From: Nitratiruptor sp.
GTDB lineage: Bacteria > Campylobacterota > Campylobacteria > Campylobacterales > Nitratiruptoraceae
DNA: 42,461 bases
Assembly: GCA_015494535.1 (NCBI GenBank)
Contig: WGBC01000006.1
Span: 1 to 42,461 of the forward strand
Direction: 5' to 3'
Numbering within the stretch: position 1 is the first letter of the stretch; every line of letters starts with the position of its first letter. The notes beneath the pieces were generated by a model that was given only the letters and a program-made list of their open reading frames with translations, did not search any database and had not been told where the DNA came from. Shown here piece after piece: positions 7,705 to 17,725 of the stretch. The position numbers and the translations under genes were made by a program.

Positions 7705-8215
7705 TCTCATCTGCTATAAGCGGATAGAGATAGCGCCTTTGGGGATTTTTGCGTAGGCTCGTGGAGCTAATAGGCAAGTTGATTACTATCTTTTTATATT
7801 TTTTTGGTATCTTGTAGCCGCTTCTTGTAGCCACCACGAACTCAGCCAACTTCTGCAGCTTCTTATAGCGATACCACAGATGCAAACTCTTGAGATTGTC
7901 GCTGCCAATTATCAGGTAAATCTTTTTGGGTGTATACCTTTTGCGCAGATACTGCATGGTCTGCAGCGTATAGGTAGGTCTGCCTCTTCGTATCTCGTAG
8001 TCGCTCACTATCACCTTTTTTTGCGCAAGAAAAATCTTTTTGAGCCATCTTAAGCGCAGATTTGGAGGTGCGTTGAAGTGAGATTTCAAAGGATTGCGAA
8101 AGGCTGGGACTACGAAAAGGAAGTCGATATCCAGCATTGCGAGAGCTTTTTGTACGATTGCTATGTGCCCCTTGTGGGGTGGATCGAAACTGCCGCCAAA
8201 AATTGCTATCTTCAT
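7628..8215 (-). CDS. nadD: Nicotinate-nucleotide adenylyltransferase
   Basis: NadD converts nicotinate mononucleotide and ATP to deamido-NAD in NAD synthesis. The start at 8215 gives MKIAIFGGSFDPPHKGH, with the nucleotidyltransferase HxGH motif, and AAGGGG lies upstream; the open frame continues further upstream but into the antisense of gap and is not used. The ISSTSLR motif (LPISSTSLR) lies near the C-terminus, and the expected NadD end is around EIIDFYRS. Translation then runs on for roughly 20 residues (through ARAKTPRSG) antisense to rsfS, giving 195 residues, slightly long. Divergent from gap. Confidence 0.94.
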   Translation of the reverse strand: MKIAIFGGSFDPPHKGHIAIVQKALAMLDIDFLFVVPAFRNPLKSHFNAPPNLRLRWLKKIFLAQKKVIVSDYEIRRGRPTYTLQTMQYLRKRYTPKKIYLIIGSDNLKSLHLWYRYKKLQKLAEFVVATRSGYKIPKKYKKIVINLPISSTSLRKNPQRRYLYPLIADEIIDFYRSLARAKTPRSGISGDRPPS

Positions 8216-8234
8216 CTTGCCCCTTTTAACCAAA

Positions 8235-8258
8235 ATTATAGTTAGTTTTAGATAAAAT
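8235..8258. promoter_or_regulatory. Divergent nadD / gap promoter elements
   Basis: In the 67-base gap between nadD and gap, the minus strand shows TATAAT (plus coordinates 8240 down to 8235), about 20 bases upstream of the nadD start, and the plus strand shows TAAAAT at 8253-8258, about 25 bases before the gap ATG. The two -10-like boxes are 12 bases apart, so the promoters would overlap and could interfere. No confident -35 boxes are seen. Confidence 0.45.
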
Positions 8259-8282
8259 CTTTCAAAATTTTGAGGGTAGCGG

Positions 8283-9269
8283 ATGGGAATACGGATTGCA
8301 CTCAACGGATTTGGCAGAATCGGGCGTGCGGTGGTACGCAACTTGACGGACGAGTTCGAGCTTGTCGCCATCAATGACATCATGGACACCAAAATGATGG
8401 CGTATTTGCTACGCTTTGACTCCGTGCACGGTCCATTTGCCAAAGACGTGGAGTATATCGATGAGCATAGGCTGAGAATAGGAAACCAGGAGGTGTTCGT
8501 CTCACACCATGCCGATCCTAAAGATATCGATTTTTTGGGTGCCGATGTTGTGATAGAGGCTACGGGGAAATTTCTCAGTTTCAAGTTATCTGGCTCGCAT
8601 CTTCAAACTGCCAAAAAGGTTATTCTCTCCGCTCCCGCCATCGACGATACCCCAACTTTCGTCTATGGGGTCAATCACCATGAATATAAAGGCCAGAATT
8701 TCATTTCTAACGCTTCTTGTACCACCAACTGCTTAGCGCCCGTTGCCAAGCTTTTGGATGAGCGATACGGCATTCAAAAAGGGCTCATGACCACGATTCA
8801 TAGCTATACAATCGATCAAAATCTGCTTGATAGCGATCACAAAAGAGAGATTAGGCGAAGCAGAAGTGCCGCTATCAATATCATTCCTACCACTACTGGT
8901 GCGGCAAGGGCTATTTTCAAGGTTTTGCCGAGCCTCAAAGGCAAGCTTGATGGCAGAAGCGTGCGAGTGCCCGTAGCAGATGTGTCGCTTATGGATCTTG
9001 ATTTACTTTTGGATAAGCCTTGCACCAAAGAAGAAGTGGTCTCTCTTTTCAAAGAGGCTAGCCAAAAGCAGATGCGAGGGGTACTTTTGGTGGATGAGGA
9101 GTATCGCGTTTCTCAAGACTTTTTGGGCTCATCATACAGCTCGATAGTGGCGGCAGATCTTGTGCAGGTGGTGGATGGTAATCTGCTGAAAATCATGTGC
9201 TGGTACGATAACGAGTGGGGATACGCCAATAGGCTTTTGGATATGGCGAAGTTTATAACAAAGGAGTAG
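8283..9269 (+). CDS. gap: Glyceraldehyde-3-phosphate dehydrogenase (type I)
   Basis: This enzyme interconverts glyceraldehyde 3-phosphate and 1,3-bisphosphoglycerate with NAD(P). The 328-residue product starts [20 protein letters not shown] (Rossmann GxGxxG). Asp follows strand 2 (VAINDIMD), which suggests NAD preference. The catalytic Cys146 lies in [12 protein letters not shown], the histidine in TTIHSYT, and the phosphate-binding TTTGAARA block follows. It is the first gene of a gap-pgk-tpiA-fabI run with a 1 bp gap to pgk. In an autotrophic member of the phylum the block probably works in the gluconeogenic direction; that is inference. Confidence 0.97.
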   Translation: MGIRIALNGFGRIGRAVVRNLTDEFELVAINDIMDTKMMAYLLRFDSVHGPFAKDVEYIDEHRLRIGNQEVFVSHHADPKDIDFLGADVVIEATGKFLSFKLSGSHLQTAKKVILSAPAIDDTPTFVYGVNHHEYKGQNFISNASCTTNCLAPVAKLLDERYGIQKGLMTTIHSYTIDQNLLDSDHKREIRRSRSAAINIIPTTTGAARAIFKVLPSLKGKLDGRSVRVPVADVSLMDLDLLLDKPCTKEEVVSLFKEASQKQMRGVLLVDEEYRVSQDFLGSSYSSIVAADLVQVVDGNLLKIMCWYDNEWGYANRLLDMAKFITKE

Positions 9270-9270
9270 T

Positions 9271-10469
9271 ATGCATATAAAATCCATCAAAGAGTTGGCT
9301 TTAGAGCCAGGATCAAGAGTCTTTATTCGTTGCGATTTCAATGTGCCTCTTGACGAGTATGGCAACATTACAGACGATAGAAGAATACGAGCCGCACTTC
9401 CAACAATTCGCTACTGCCTCGATCATGATTGCAAGGTAATCCTAGCTAGCCACCTTGGCAGGCCAAAAGGTTTCGATCCAAAATACTCCCTCAAACCTGT
9501 GGCTAAAAGGCTGCATACGCTTCTCAAACAAGAGATAGCTATGGCAGAAGACGTGATAGGAGAAGATGCGAAAGCTAAAGTCGAAAGTTTGCAAGATGGC
9601 GAGGTATTACTGTTGGAGAATCTTCGTTTTGAGCCGGGCGAGACTAAAAACGATCCTAAGTTTGCCAAAGAGCTCAGCCAGTTTGGAGAGTTTTACATCA
9701 ACGACGCTTTTGGCGTGAGCCACAGAGCCCACGCTTCGGTGGAGGCGATAACCAAATACTATGACGAAGATCACAAAGCTGCGGGATTTTTGCTGCTCAA
9801 AGAGATCAAATACCTCTATAAACTCCTAGAAAACCCGACTAGGCCTTTCATGGCTATCATTGGGGGCAGCAAGGTCTCCAGCAAACTAGGCGCGCTCATC
9901 AACCTCTTGCCAAAAGTGGATAAGATGATTATAGGCGGGGGTATGGCGTTTACTTTCTTGAAAGCGTTGGGTGAGGAGGTTGGCAAGAGTTTGGTTGAGG
10001 ATGATTTGGTGGATGAGGCGAGAAACATCATGGAGGAGGCCAAGAAGCTTGGTGTCAAGCTCTATTTGCCTGTGGATTTCGTGGTTGCACCGAAGTTCAG
10101 TGAAGATGCGCCGGTTAAGTTTGTGACGTTCAAAGAGATCCCTAATGATTGGATGGGTCTTGATATCGGTCTTGCCTCCACGAGGCTCTTTCGAGAGGCG
10201 CTCAATGACGTTCAGACGATTTTGTGGAATGGGCCAATGGGCGTGTTTGAGATGGATAAGTTTGCAAGGGGTTCCATCAAACTCGCAAACTATGTGGCGG
10301 AGAGTTACGCTACCAAGATTATAGGCGGCGGCGATACGGCAAGCCTCATTAGCAAAGCTGGCGTGGATGACGAAATGACTTTTATCTCCACTGGCGGGGG
10401 AGCTAGCCTAGAGCTTCTTGAAGGCAAGGAACTGCCAGGTATCAAGGCCTTGATGGTAGAGGATCAGCA

Positions 10470-10473
<4 letters not shown>
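9271..10473 (+). CDS. pgk: Phosphoglycerate kinase
   Basis: This enzyme transfers phosphate between 1,3-bisphosphoglycerate and ADP. The 400-residue product shows the signature [20 protein letters not shown] near the N-terminus, SHLGRPKG, the [13 protein letters not shown] block, and the C-terminal nucleotide loop [13 protein letters not shown] with [19 protein letters not shown]. Length is normal. It begins 1 base after the gap stop, with AAGGAG in the end of gap, and its stop overlaps tpiA by four bases. Identification is secure. Confidence 0.98.
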
Positions 10474-11983
<1,510 letters not shown>

Positions 11984-12017
11984 ATAGCAAAAAAATAACT
12001 AAAGTTTAAGGAAAGTT

Positions 12018-12059
12018 TGCTATAATTTTCGTTGTGAACCTATAATTACAAAAAAGGAG
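12018..12059 (+). promoter_or_regulatory. Porin promoter and ribosome binding site
   Basis: TATAAT at 12021-12026 is preceded by TGC, giving an extended -10, upstream of the porin. A second TATAAT occurs at 12041-12046. A strong AAGGAG at 12054-12059 lies 5 bases before the ATG at 12065. Perfect -10 boxes and a strong ribosome site suit a highly expressed outer-membrane protein. No good -35 is apparent. Confidence 0.65.
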
Positions 12060-12064
12060 TAAGA

Positions 12065-13318
12065 ATGAAACTGGCAAAATTGAGTCTTGCTGCGATAGTA
12101 GCATTGAGTGTTAGTGCATTCGCAGATGTAGAAAACGTAAAATTCAGTGGAAATGCCAAGTTGTACTATGGTACTACTGATATGGATCCAAATGATCTTT
12201 TCGATCAAAAGAACTCTTATGGACAAGCTGCAGCTACAATCGCTGTAAGTGCTGACCTTGCAGATGGAGTAGCTGGTAAAATCAGTGCAATTGGACTTTC
12301 AACTCTTGGTCTAGAAAACAACCTCGTATCTGGTCTTTGGGCTGGTGCTACTGACAGAAATGGCAATCTAGTTGGTTTGGATGCTCAGTGGTGGGTAAAC
12401 GAAGCATGGCTTGCTAAAACTTTCGGTAACACTACTATCAAAATCGGTCGCCAAGAGCTTGACACTCCGCTTGCATTCAGCGAAAAATGGAATATCGCGG
12501 CAAACAGCTTCGACGCAGCGGTAATCCTCAACAACGATCTTCCAGAGACTACTTTGGTAGCTGCATGGGTTGGTAGAGGAAACGGCGCACCAGGTGGCCA
12601 AGTTGTCTATGGCGTATCTAACGGTTCTGATCCTTTCAAATCTTACGGAAGCGCTATAGTAGATGCTTATAGTTTAGATCCTACTAAAGTTGATGGTGGT
12701 GCATATGCAGTAGCTGCTATCACTAAGCTTATTCCTATGACTACTGCCCAAGTATGGTTCTACGATGTTGCTGATATTGCAAATGCTTGGTGGTTGCAAG
12801 CAGATGTGAATCTTGAGGAAGCAGTTGCAGGTCTTACAGCAGGATTGCAGTATGCATACATCGATCCTCAAGGACAAATCTCCGCACTCAATGAATCAAG
12901 CGCATGGGCACTTAAACTAGGCTACAGCATGGATGCATTGAAACTTGCTGCAGCATACTCTTCTACTGATGAAGATGGTGTTGTGCCTGTTGCAAACACT
13001 GCGACTGGACTCTCTGCTTCTCAGTCTAAACTTTATACTGAAGCTTGGTGGAACTATGGATATGTAGGTGCGCCTGACACTGACTCTTGGATGGTTTGTG
13101 CTGGTTACAACATGGAAGATGTAGCTGATCTTACTGCTCAATATACAAGCACTAGCCAAGATAAGACTGGTATTGATATGAACGAACTTGCATTGACTGC
13201 TAGCAAATCTTTTGGAAATCTTGATGCGACTCTCGCATACATCTATACTGACGCTGATGATCAAAACGGTGGAGACGGATACAACACTATCCAAGTTTAC
13301 CTTACTTACAACTTCTAA
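12065..13318 (+). CDS. Major outer-membrane porin
   Basis: The 417-residue product has a clear signal peptide with cleavage likely after residue 20 (VSAFA|D). The mature part alternates polar and hydrophobic residues with many aromatic residues, which is the pattern of a transmembrane beta barrel. It ends in LTYNF, the C-terminal Phe signature for BAM-dependent insertion. Phrases such as WWVNEAWLAKTFGNTTIKIGRQELDTPL resemble OprD-like or Campylobacter MOMP-like porins. It stands alone, with its own promoter and a terminator after the stop, consistent with abundant expression. Its substrate range cannot be told from sequence. Codon use looks distinctly optimised (many Ala GCA/GCT and Thr ACT codons) relative to neighbours. 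Confidence 0.88.
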   Translation: MKLAKLSLAAIVALSVSAFADVENVKFSGNAKLYYGTTDMDPNDLFDQKNSYGQAAATIAVSADLADGVAGKISAIGLSTLGLENNLVSGLWAGATDRNGNLVGLDAQWWVNEAWLAKTFGNTTIKIGRQELDTPLAFSEKWNIAANSFDAAVILNNDLPETTLVAAWVGRGNGAPGGQVVYGVSNGSDPFKSYGSAIVDAYSLDPTKVDGGAYAVAAITKLIPMTTAQVWFYDVADIANAWWLQADVNLEEAVAGLTAGLQYAYIDPQGQISALNESSAWALKLGYSMDALKLAAAYSSTDEDGVVPVANTATGLSASQSKLYTEAWWNYGYVGAPDTDSWMVCAGYNMEDVADLTAQYTSTSQDKTGIDMNELALTASKSFGNLDATLAYIYTDADDQNGGDGYNTIQVYLTYNF

Positions 13319-13321
13319 TTT

Positions 13322-13339
13322 TTCGGGCTTTTGCCCGAA
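13322..13339 (+). terminator. Hairpin terminator after the porin
   Basis: TTCGGGC at 13322-13328 and GCCCGAA at 13333-13339 form a perfect 7 bp GC-rich stem with a TTTT loop, 3 bases after the porin stop codon. The following sequence is AT-rich (TATTACCTCTTTTT) rather than an unbroken T-run. This is the best terminator candidate in the window. Confidence 0.7.
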
Positions 13340-13403
13340 TATTACCTCTTTTTAATCTTCTTTATACTACAATCTACACATCGCTACATTCAAAGGAAAC
13401 TTG

Positions 13404-13955
13404 ATGAGAAAAGCAACACTTATGCTCCTTATAGCCACATTGCTATTTGCTGGTGAATATATTACCCTGGAAAATGGCAAAGTAATCGAGCTCAAACCAG
13501 ATGGTACATGGCAAGAGGTCAAGGTAGTCAAAAAGAATGACGAGACTATCGCTATCAAGCCAGATGGGACATGGGAAAAGGTGCAAGCTACCAAAGTAGA
13601 GGCTGCAAATAGTTTAGAAAGAGCAGTGGATAAGAAATATAAAGACGAGCCAATAGTAAAAAAACTTCTTGGCAAATGGCAAGGAGACGGCATCTATTAT
13701 AAATTTAGCAAAGATAAAGCGATTTTCAAGAAAAAAGTTGGCCATAGCAATAAAGTGATAGAGGGCAAATGGGTCGTAGAGAAGATCGATGAAAAAAACG
13801 GTATCGTCACTATTAATATCGGTGAGGGTGCAAGGCTTGGATTTTTGACATTTGGCGGAGCCTTAAGGCGCTTGCAAGTAAAAAGCGACGATACTATAAT
13901 CGATGTAAGTGAAAAATTGGAAGGAAAAGTCTATACGCTCCATAAAGTTCGATGA
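13404..13955 (+). CDS. Secreted hypothetical protein with tandem KPDGTW repeats
   Basis: I do not recognise this gene with certainty. The 183-residue product has an N-terminal signal peptide (RKATLMLLIATLLFAGEY). Two imperfect repeats follow at about residues 20-60, each with IxLKPDGTWxxV (IELKPDGTWQEV and IAIKPDGTWEKV), a compact beta motif that could form an SH3-like or hairpin unit. The rest (LLGKWQGDGIYYKF, VIEGKWVVEKID, VTINIGEG) is beta-rich with GKW patterns, suggestive of a small lipocalin-like barrel. The ATG at 13404 has AAGGA six bases upstream. It overlaps the ABC permease by four bases. A periplasmic location is inferred. Confidence 0.75.
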   Translation: MRKATLMLLIATLLFAGEYITLENGKVIELKPDGTWQEVKVVKKNDETIAIKPDGTWEKVQATKVEAANSLERAVDKKYKDEPIVKKLLGKWQGDGIYYKFSKDKAIFKKKVGHSNKVIEGKWVVEKIDEKNGIVTINIGEGARLGFLTFGGALRRLQVKSDDTIIDVSEKLEGKVYTLHKVR

Positions 13956-14908
13956 AAAAACATATCCTTCATAAATTTTTCTACCTTGTTTGGATGTTGG
14001 CACTTATCTCCCTCATCTCCTTTTTCGCCATACATCTAGCACCAAACTCGTTTTTAAGCGCTGGTGAACTCAACCCTAACATTACCAAAGAGTCCCTTGA
14101 GCATCTCAAGCAGATCTATGGACTCGACAAACCCCTATGGCAGCAATACCTTAGCTGGATACAAGCACTATTACATTTTGATTTTGGTATCTCTTTTGCG
14201 AGCGGCAAGCCTGTCATTGAAGAGATTAAAGATCGTATAGGCGTGACGCTGGGCATTAATCTCGTATCGATGATTTTAATATTCTTGATCTCTTTTTTTG
14301 CCGGCATCTATGCAGCTTTGCGTGAGGGATCATTTCTAGATCGCTTTGTCAAAAACCTCTCCCTCATCTCTTTTTCGATGCCTTCGTTCTATCTAGCGCT
14401 ATTGCTTATTCTTTTCTTTGCGGTGGAGCTTGGTTTGTTTCCCATAGGAGGATTGCACTCCCTGGAGCCAAAAAGCGGGATCGCATACTACTTGGATATC
14501 GCATGGCATCTTGTGTTGCCAATTGTGGTAGTAGTTTTTGTGGGATTTGGCACGCTTACGCAGTATATCCGATCGCTTACTATCGATATTCTCAAAAGTG
14601 ACTATATCTTTTTTGCGAAAGCTCGAGGCATAATGCAAAAGGATCTCATCCGTTACTACATCATTCCAAACCTCAAACCGCCAATCATCACGATGATCGG
14701 TCTCTCTTTGCCTGGCATTATAGGTGGAAGCGTGATTTTGGAGTCCATCTTCTCTATAAACGGCATGGGATTGCTTTTTTATCAAGCGGCTATGGCTAGA
14801 GACTATCCTGTGATTTTGGGGATTTTGATCATTACTGCTTTTTTGACGCTGCTTGGCAATATTTTGGCAGATTTGGCGCTGCTCAAGCTCAACCCCTTTA
14901 CGAGGTGA
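13952..14908 (+). CDS. ABC transporter permease, DppB/OppB type
   Basis: The 318-residue membrane protein has the six-helix architecture of peptide/nickel permease subunit 1. Visible features are the N-terminal helix with HLAPNSFLSAG, the LKQIYGLDKPLWQQYLSWI linker and LHFDFGISF segment typical of DppB proteins, and the cytoplasmic EAA loop (FFAKARGIMQKDLIRYYIIPN) that contacts the ATPase. The DppC partner, ATPases and binding protein are all missing from the neighbourhood, so it either pairs with subunits encoded elsewhere or works in an unusual way. It starts inside the end of the preceding gene (ATGA). It ends 2 bases from the convergent nusA stop. Substrate unknown. Confidence 0.88.
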   Translation: MKKHILHKFFYLVWMLALISLISFFAIHLAPNSFLSAGELNPNITKESLEHLKQIYGLDKPLWQQYLSWIQALLHFDFGISFASGKPVIEEIKDRIGVTLGINLVSMILIFLISFFAGIYAALREGSFLDRFVKNLSLISFSMPSFYLALLLILFFAVELGLFPIGGLHSLEPKSGIAYYLDIAWHLVLPIVVVVFVGFGTLTQYIRSLTIDILKSDYIFFAKARGIMQKDLIRYYIIPNLKPPIITMIGLSLPGIIGGSVILESIFSINGMGLLFYQAAMARDYPVILGILIITAFLTLLGNILADLALLKLNPFTR

Positions 14909-14910
14909 GC

Positions 14911-16011
14911 TTACTCTTTGAAGAGATCGTGAAGCGTGATAGTTGGCTCTTCTTTCTCTTTTTCTTCTGCAAGAGAACCTTTTTCTACAAGTTCGATCTC
15001 GTATCCGGTGAGCATGCTCGCTAGCCTGATGTTGATGCCGCTTTTGCCAATAGCCTTGGATTTCTGATCGGCTGGCAGGGTGACGATAGCTTTTTCACCC
15101 TCGATCTTCACCGATGTGATTATAGCGGGGCTCAGGCTTCTAGCGACGAAAATTTCTGGAATCGGCGAGTATTCGATACAATCGATACTCTCACCCTTGA
15201 GCTCTTTGCTCACAGCATTGATGCGAACCCCTTTTACGCCCACGCAAGCACCTACGGGATCGATTTTTGGGCTGTGGGAGGCTACGGCGACTTTGGCTCT
15301 TTCTCCCGGGATTCTTGCCACCTTTTCTATGGTGACGAGTTCGTCCTTGATTTCTGGTACTTCAAGTTTGAGAAGCTCTTCTAGGAATTTTGGCGTTGTG
15401 CGTGACAGTTCGAGATAGATGCCATAAGTTTTGTCGATGATGACTCGTTTGAGAATGGCTTTGACCACGTCGCCCGGCTTGAAATACTCGCCTTTGATGC
15501 GGTATCTTTTAGGCAAGACCCCTTTTACTTCGTCTATCTCCACCCACGTATTTTCATCTTCGTCCACTCTCGTGACGGTGCCGCTGATGATCGTGCCCAC
15601 TTTTTGTTTATATTTTTCGAAAAGCTGTTCTTCGATGAGCCGTTGGATATGGTATTCGATTTCGTTGTGTAGGCGCATCGCTGCAGTCCTACCAAGCTTT
15701 TCGAACTCCACTGCGTAGCGCAGTTCATCGCCTACTTCTACATTTGGATCGATCTCTTTGGCTTCGTTGAGGGTGATATAGCGTTCGGGCTCCTCTTTTG
15801 CCCTCTCATCTCCATCTTTAACTACAAGCACTTTTTGATAGACGTTGATCTTTTTAGACTTCTCGTCAAGTTCCGCTTCGAACTCCAAATCTTCGCCTAG
15901 CACTCTCTTTGCGGTATTGACGAAGGCTCTTTTGATAGCTTCTGTGACTTTTTCTACACTTAAACCCTTTTCATGGGCAATAGAGTCTATGATATCTCCT
16001 ATTTTCTCCAT
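14911..16011 (-). CDS. nusA: Transcription termination/antitermination factor NusA
   Basis: NusA binds RNA polymerase and nascent RNA and influences pausing, intrinsic termination and antitermination. The 366-residue product has the N-terminal polymerase-binding domain (residues 1-125), an S1 domain from about 139 (GTIISGTVTRVDEDENTWVE), a KH1 region around VGACVGVKGVRINAV and a KH2 region with KAIGKSGINIRLASML. It ends with a short acidic tail and lacks the C-terminal acidic repeats seen in E. coli. It is divergent from the HP0268-like gene and miaB, an order I recall from Campylobacter. AAAGG lies before the ATG. Confidence 0.96.
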   Translation of the reverse strand: MEKIGDIIDSIAHEKGLSVEKVTEAIKRAFVNTAKRVLGEDLEFEAELDEKSKKINVYQKVLVVKDGDERAKEEPERYITLNEAKEIDPNVEVGDELRYAVEFEKLGRTAAMRLHNEIEYHIQRLIEEQLFEKYKQKVGTIISGTVTRVDEDENTWVEIDEVKGVLPKRYRIKGEYFKPGDVVKAILKRVIIDKTYGIYLELSRTTPKFLEELLKLEVPEIKDELVTIEKVARIPGERAKVAVASHSPKIDPVGACVGVKGVRINAVSKELKGESIDCIEYSPIPEIFVARSLSPAIITSVKIEGEKAIVTLPADQKSKAIGKSGINIRLASMLTGYEIELVEKGSLAEEKEKEEPTITLHDLFKE

Positions 16012-16168
16012 ACAATATAACCTTTTGTGATTTTTATAACCTGAGGGATATGCGGATGCGTAATTTTACAAAAAATAATCTTGAATTAAGATTAATTTTA
16101 TCTTATAGCCGAGAACATTTTTTGATATAATTACAAATTACATAAGAACAGTGCAAAAAAGGGTAGTG
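16012..16168. promoter_or_regulatory. Divergent nusA / HP0268-like promoter region with dyad
   Basis: This 157-base AT-rich region drives both strands. On the plus strand TATAAT at 16126-16131 lies about 38 bases before the ATG at 16169. On the minus strand TAAAAT (16068 down to 16063) is a candidate -10 for nusA. Between them TAATCTT at 16076-16082 and AAGATTA at 16088-16094 form a perfect 7 bp dyad around GAATT, a possible operator. The regulator is unknown. Confidence 0.5.
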
Positions 16169-16414
16169 ATGGAATTGAAACTGGCACGGGAGAATCTCAA
16201 AGCGAAACCAAAAACGATCGATTTGGAAAAGATCAAAGAGGCTGTGGATAAAGAGGGCAACAAAATCTTCTATTTCGATCGTGAAAATTCACACAAAAGT
16301 TTGATGGATATGGTGGATTTTTTTGAGAATGAGGGATATAGCGTTTACTTTCGTGAGGTCAAATATGGGTTAGACGAGAACGATTATATTTATGAAGTGC
16401 ATATTCTAAAGTAG
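16169..16414 (+). CDS. HP0268-family small protein (possible Smr-like nuclease)
   Basis: The 81-residue product (MELKLARENLKAKPKTIDLE at its start) matches the length and position of Helicobacter HP0268, which is upstream of the miaB homolog HP0269. HP0268 has been described as having an Smr-like fold with nicking endonuclease and RNase activity. Visible here are a central FYFDRENSHKSLMDMVDFFENEG segment and a C-terminal YIYEVHIL strand. The ATG at 16169 is preferred to a GTG at 16151 because AAAGGG lies just upstream of it. Assignment rests on context and my memory of the family; activity is not shown by the sequence alone. Confidence 0.75.
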   Translation: MELKLARENLKAKPKTIDLEKIKEAVDKEGNKIFYFDRENSHKSLMDMVDFFENEGYSVYFREVKYGLDENDYIYEVHILK

Positions 16415-16423
16415 AGGATAGGC

Positions 16424-17725
16424 GTGGGGAAGAAACTTTATATTGAGACGCTTGGTTGCGCGATGAACGTGCGCGATAGCGAGCATATCATTGCCGAGCT
16501 GACGCAAAAAGAGGATTTTTCATTGACGGATCGCCTGGAAGAAGCAGATCTTATCCTTATCAATACCTGCTCTGTGCGTGAAAAACCGGTGCATAAGCTC
16601 TTTTCTGAAATTGGCTATTTCAACAAAAAGAAAAAAGAGGGCGCAAAGATTGGCGTGTGCGGCTGCACCGCCAGCCATTTGGGCGAAGAGATTATCAAAA
16701 AAGCGCCATATGTTAGCTTCGTACTAGGAGCGCGCAACGTCTCTAAAATCACGGAAGTTATCAAAAAGCCAAAAGCCGTTGAGGTGGATATCGATTATGA
16801 CGAGAGCACTTATGCCTTTAGCGATTTTCGCTCTTCACCTTATAAAGCCTTCGTCAATATCTCCATAGGGTGCGATAAGAAGTGCACATTTTGTATCGTG
16901 CCAAACACGAGGGGCGAAGAGATCTCCATCCCACCCGAACTCATTGTCCAAGAGGCGAGGAAAGCCGCGAAAAATGGTGCAAAAGAGGTTTTTTTGCTTG
17001 GGCAAAACGTTAATAATTATGGCAGGAGATTTAGTGACAAAGAGCGCAATATCGACTTTACCGATCTGCTCAAGATGGTGAGCGAAATCGAAGAGGTCAA
17101 GCGCATTCGATTTACCTCTCCCCATCCGCTGCACATGGACGATAGGTTTTTGGAGGAGTTTGCCAACAATCCTAAAATTTGCAAATCGATGCATATGCCT
17201 TTGCAAAGTGGTAGCACGAGGATTTTGAGAGCCATGAAGCGAGGCTATACAAAAGAGTGGTTTTTGGACAGGGCGATGAAGTTGCGAGAGATGGTACCTG
17301 ATGTGCATATCTCCACCGACATCATCGTTGGATTTCCTGGTGAGAGCGATGAGGATTTTGTAGATACCATCGATGTGGTGCAAAAGGTTGGCTTCGAGCA
17401 GATTTTCAGCTTCAAATACTCTCCAAGGCCATTAACCCCAGCAAAAGATTATCCCAACCAAGTAGATGATGCCGTAGCTTCCAAAAGGCTCTCTTACTTA
17501 CAAGATCTGCATCTCTCGATGCTTGATACTATCAGCCAAAAGGAGCTTGGCAAGGTCTACGAAGTCTATTTCGAAGAGCTCAAGCCCGGAGGCTACGTGG
17601 CTGGCAGGAGTTCTAACAACTGGATCATCAAGGTCAAAGGAAGCGAGGAGCTTCTGGGCAAATTTGTAAATGTAAAAATCACCAAAACCGGTAGGCTCTC
17701 CTTGGAGGGAGAGGTCCTTGCTTGA
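16424..17725 (+). CDS. miaB: tRNA-2-methylthio-N6-dimethylallyladenosine synthase MiaB
   Basis: MiaB is a radical SAM enzyme that adds a 2-methylthio group to i6A37 of tRNAs reading U-starting codons. The 433-residue product shows the N-terminal cluster cysteines in [17 protein letters not shown] and GVCGCT, then the radical SAM CxxxCxxC in [16 protein letters not shown], and a C-terminal TRAM region ([20 protein letters not shown]). NTCSVREKP and the GRxxxN context separate it from RimO, which is also present in the window (20789-22093). The start is GTG at 16424. It overlaps the acyltransferase start (TGATG). Confidence 0.96.
   Translation: MGKKLYIETLGCAMNVRDSEHIIAELTQKEDFSLTDRLEEADLILINTCSVREKPVHKLFSEIGYFNKKKKEGAKIGVCGCTASHLGEEIIKKAPYVSFVLGARNVSKITEVIKKPKAVEVDIDYDESTYAFSDFRSSPYKAFVNISIGCDKKCTFCIVPNTRGEEISIPPELIVQEARKAAKNGAKEVFLLGQNVNNYGRRFSDKERNIDFTDLLKMVSEIEEVKRIRFTSPHPLHMDDRFLEEFANNPKICKSMHMPLQSGSTRILRAMKRGYTKEWFLDRAMKLREMVPDVHISTDIIVGFPGESDEDFVDTIDVVQKVGFEQIFSFKYSPRPLTPAKDYPNQVDDAVASKRLSYLQDLHLSMLDTISQKELGKVYEVYFEELKPGGYVAGRSSNNWIIKVKGSEELLGKFVNVKITKTGRLSLEGEVLA

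Noticed and set aside
8216-8584. Upstream extension of the nadD reading frame to a 318-residue protein
   Set aside because: The extra 123 residues are antisense to gap, have no NadD similarity, and the true start with GGSFDPPHKGH context and a ribosome site lies at 8215.
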